Source: Burkholderiales bacterium
GTDB taxonomy: Bacteria; Pseudomonadota; Gammaproteobacteria; Burkholderiales; WYBJ01
Assembly (NCBI GenBank): GCA_022841915.1
Contig: JALHQN010000005.1
Coordinates: 248,001 to 312,000 of the forward strand
Direction: 5' to 3'
Length of the DNA: 64,000 bases
How positions within the stretch are numbered: position 1 is the first letter of the stretch; the number at the start of each line of letters is the position of its first letter. Made by a program: the position numbers and the translations under genes. Positions 62,336 through 64,000 of this stretch are shown here, one piece after another. The notes beneath the pieces were generated by a model that was not told the DNA's origin, did no database searches, and was given only the letters and a program-made list of their open reading frames with translations.

Positions 62336-62350
62336 GGGGGGGGGGGGGGG
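62336..62350. repeat. Poly-G tract of 15 bases
   Basis: An uninterrupted run of 15 G, 8 bp after the clpB stop and 50 bp before the AttH-like stop on the other strand. It may be a true slippery tract or an assembly or sequencing error. Confidence 0.8.
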
Positions 62351-62399
62351 CGGCAGTGGCCGGGCCGATGCCCATCGGGCGGCGGGTCGCGGGTAGCAA

Positions 62400-63473
62400 C
62401 TACATCCGCAGCCTGCCGACATACCCGGTCATTTCAAGGTAACCCCGGCCGACCCGACGCCCGTCCCGGCTGAGTATCGCGGCGCCCTCCCAATATACGG
62501 CGCCCGTCGTCAGGCGGGTGTCGGCTTCCTGATCGTCGAACCAGGCGTCGACGTCGAACGAGGTCGATCCCATATGGATGCGCACCGCCACCGGGTAATC
62601 GGCACCGGTGCGCGGACTGCGCCAACGGCGCTTGACCGTCCAGCTGACCTCCTTCTCCCCGAAGGTTCGGCGTTCGCCCGATGCCGTGCGATAGGTCGCG
62701 GCCGCCCAGTGCTGGCTGCCGTCCTTGGCACGCATCCGAAATGCCATCAGCGCAGCACCGTCGTCCAGATTGATGCCGATCCAGTCCCAGCCGACGGCCT
62801 CGGGTTCCATGATCTCGCTCGACCATTCGTGATCGAGCCAGGCCTCTCCCCTTACAGGGCTCTCCTGCTTGCCGATGCGCGCTGTCCCCGCGACAGCCAG
62901 ATGGGGTAGGCTGTAGTAGTAGCTCGCCGAAGACGGACGGGGACCTTTGCGGCTATAGCCGTTCTCGCCCTGGAGCAGTGGCGGTTGTGTGCGCCTGAAG
63001 CGCAGATCCAACGCAAAATCGTCGCCAGGAATGCGTGCGGCATAGAATGAGTCGCCTGTGGTCAGATGCCAATCGTCCAGACGCACGTTCATCCGCTTCT
63101 CCTCGGCATAGGCCAGTCCGAAGCCCGCGCGCGCGACTTTCTGCGCATGGCGCAGCCGGCCGTGCTCGCGCTCGGAGACTGCGGCATGGGCGATGATCAG
63201 ATCGCGGGGGTTGAAGCGGCTCGGGTTGCCGCTATCGGGATGCGGCCGCGTGCGAAAGAAGGTGATCTGGAATCCGATGGGGGAGGCGTCACGCTCGAGC
63301 CAGCCGGTGATGTACCACCACTCGGTGCGGAAACGAGGATGGCTGCCTTCGTCTTGCGGCAGTTCGATCGCCCGCCCCGGCACGACCGGTTCGAAATCGG
63401 TCGCGTGCGTTGGCAGCGACACCGGCGCCAGCACTGTGCCGAGGAGGCTTTGCAGCCAGGTTCGACGATTCAT
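62400..63473 (-). CDS. AttH/CrtC-like lipocalin-fold protein (carotenoid 1,2-hydratase family)
   Basis: A 357-residue protein with a Tat-like start (MNRRTWLQSLLG) and a signal peptide. Family motifs are 'EGSHPRFRTEWWYITGWLER', 'FQITFFRTRPHPDS', 'GEAWLDHEWSSEIMEPEAVG' and 'GWDWIGINLDDGAALMAFRM'. The fold is shared by AttH and the carotenoid hydratase CrtC. Upstream on the same strand, 21 bp away, is an ABC permease of the FtsX type, a pairing known for AttH-like proteins with ABC transporters. It is probably a periplasmic partner of that exporter. No carotenoid genes are near. Confidence 0.87.
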   Translation of the reverse strand: MNRRTWLQSLLGTVLAPVSLPTHATDFEPVVPGRAIELPQDEGSHPRFRTEWWYITGWLERDASPIGFQITFFRTRPHPDSGNPSRFNPRDLIIAHAAVSEREHGRLRHAQKVARAGFGLAYAEEKRMNVRLDDWHLTTGDSFYAARIPGDDFALDLRFRRTQPPLLQGENGYSRKGPRPSSASYYYSLPHLAVAGTARIGKQESPVRGEAWLDHEWSSEIMEPEAVGWDWIGINLDDGAALMAFRMRAKDGSQHWAAATYRTASGERRTFGEKEVSWTVKRRWRSPRTGADYPVAVRIHMGSTSFDVDAWFDDQEADTRLTTGAVYWEGAAILSRDGRRVGRGYLEMTGYVGRLRM

Positions 63474-63494
63474 GGCTCTCGCGCCCGGACCATC

Positions 63495-64000
63495 TCACCA
63501 GTCCTCCTTGACGGCTCGTATGATGTCGTCGCCGAGCGCGCTGCGTATGCTCAATGCTGCGGTGAGGGCGGCGCAGAAGACCAGCAGCAAGCTCAGTGTC
63601 GTCAAGGGCAGCCAGGGCACGTGCAGCTCCATCGACCAGTGAAAGGACTGCCGGTTGATCACGTGAACGAGCACGAGGCTCATGATGCTCCCGACCGCCA
63701 AGCCCGCGAATGCGCCCAAGGCGCCTAGCACGCCGCCTTCGAGGGCCACCGTGTTGCGCAGTTCCCGCATCGACATGCCGAGGTGATGCAGCACCCCGAA
63801 CTCGCGCCTTCTGGCGAACGCCTGCGCACTGGTTCCGACGCTGATCCCGAAGAGTCCGATGATGAGCGCGGCGACCTGGAGCGCATAAGTCACCGCGAAG
63901 GTGCGATCGAACGCCTGCAGGGACAGTTCGCGCAGTGTCCCGGGTTGGCGGATCTCGATCTCGGCGCCGACGTCGAGCGCGGTGCGAATCTCGTTGCTGG
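63495..64000 (-). CDS. FtsX-type ABC transporter permease, C-terminal part (cut by window end)
   Basis: At least 168 residues in an open frame that runs off the right end; methionine codons inside are not the true start. At least three hydrophobic segments ('YALQVAALIIGLFGISVGTS', 'LGAFAGLAVGSIMSLVLVHV', 'TTLSLLLVFCAALTAALSI') form the C-terminal FtsX/MacB-like domain. 'RRREFGVLHHLGMSMRELRN' is the cytoplasmic coupling segment typical of the family. It lies immediately upstream of the AttH-like gene. Confidence 0.85.
   Translation of the reverse strand, partial: SNEIRTALDVGAEIEIRQPGTLRELSLQAFDRTFAVTYALQVAALIIGLFGISVGTSAQAFARRREFGVLHHLGMSMRELRNTVALEGGVLGALGAFAGLAVGSIMSLVLVHVINRQSFHWSMELHVPWLPLTTLSLLLVFCAALTAALSIRSALGDDIIRAVKEDW

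Overview
The window is GC-rich, gene-dense bacterial chromosome with no rRNA, tRNA, CRISPR array, insertion sequence or phage genes that I could recognise. The gene set points to a betaproteobacterium: two orphan Bug-type solute-binding proteins, a malonyl-CoA decarboxylase, several CaiB/BaiF CoA-transferases, D-tartrate dehydratase, MlaA, a Gram-negative porin and Ada. The lineage is inferred from gene content; I see no marker gene that fixes the genus. Both window ends cut genes: PrkA at the left and an FtsX-type ABC permease at the right.

Layout. 1-4370 is the prkA-yeaH-ycgB (SpoVR) stress triad. 4541-9475 holds a SirB1-like protein, a first copy of a roughly 183-bp interspersed repeat, a VOC protein, mlaA and gabD. 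9606-12290 is a tight three-gene cassette of secreted beta-propeller, variant polysaccharide deacetylase and sterol-desaturase-family membrane protein. 12329-14231 has an unlisted 57-residue acidic protein and malonyl-CoA decarboxylase preceded by an overlapping upstream ORF. 14309-18211 contains a signal-bearing methyltransferase, a Bug protein, a kinase-like/BON fusion and a hypothetical protein. 18533-26875 is acyl-CoA and small-acid catabolism: FAD oxidoreductase, two class III CoA-transferases, Bug protein, GST, a ThDP decarboxylase and an acyl-CoA dehydrogenase. 27059-34115 has a SWIB-domain protein, a Gly-rich protein, a decayed alpha/beta hydrolase, ada, a ZIP transporter, a DUF808 protein, an enoyl-CoA hydratase and an MFS transporter. 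34380-45052 has a DUF349 protein, pssA, several alpha/beta hydrolases, a CoxG-like protein, a second ThDP enzyme, a DUF1080 lipoprotein and a metallophosphoesterase.

The second repeat copy lies at 45154-45337. 45342-51712 contains an EAL-HDOD protein, a dienelactone-hydrolase-like protein, a GntR/FCD regulator divergent from an MmgE/PrpD protein with a palindrome between them, a cNMP-GGDEF protein and PsiF. 51972-55326 holds D-tartrate dehydratase, RidA, a Nudix protein and a NYN/OST-HTH protein. 55518-64000 has a porin, nadC, an M20 peptidase, clpB behind a textbook sigma-32 promoter, a 15-G tract and an AttH/CrtC-like protein next to an ABC permease.

The general picture is a metabolically versatile heterotroph importing and CoA-activating organic acids. 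Most genes are ordinary housekeeping or catabolic genes. The least explained items are the two repeat copies whose minus-strand translations are conserved, the small acidic ORF at 12329-12502, the kinase/BON fusion and the beta-propeller/deacetylase/desaturase cassette.
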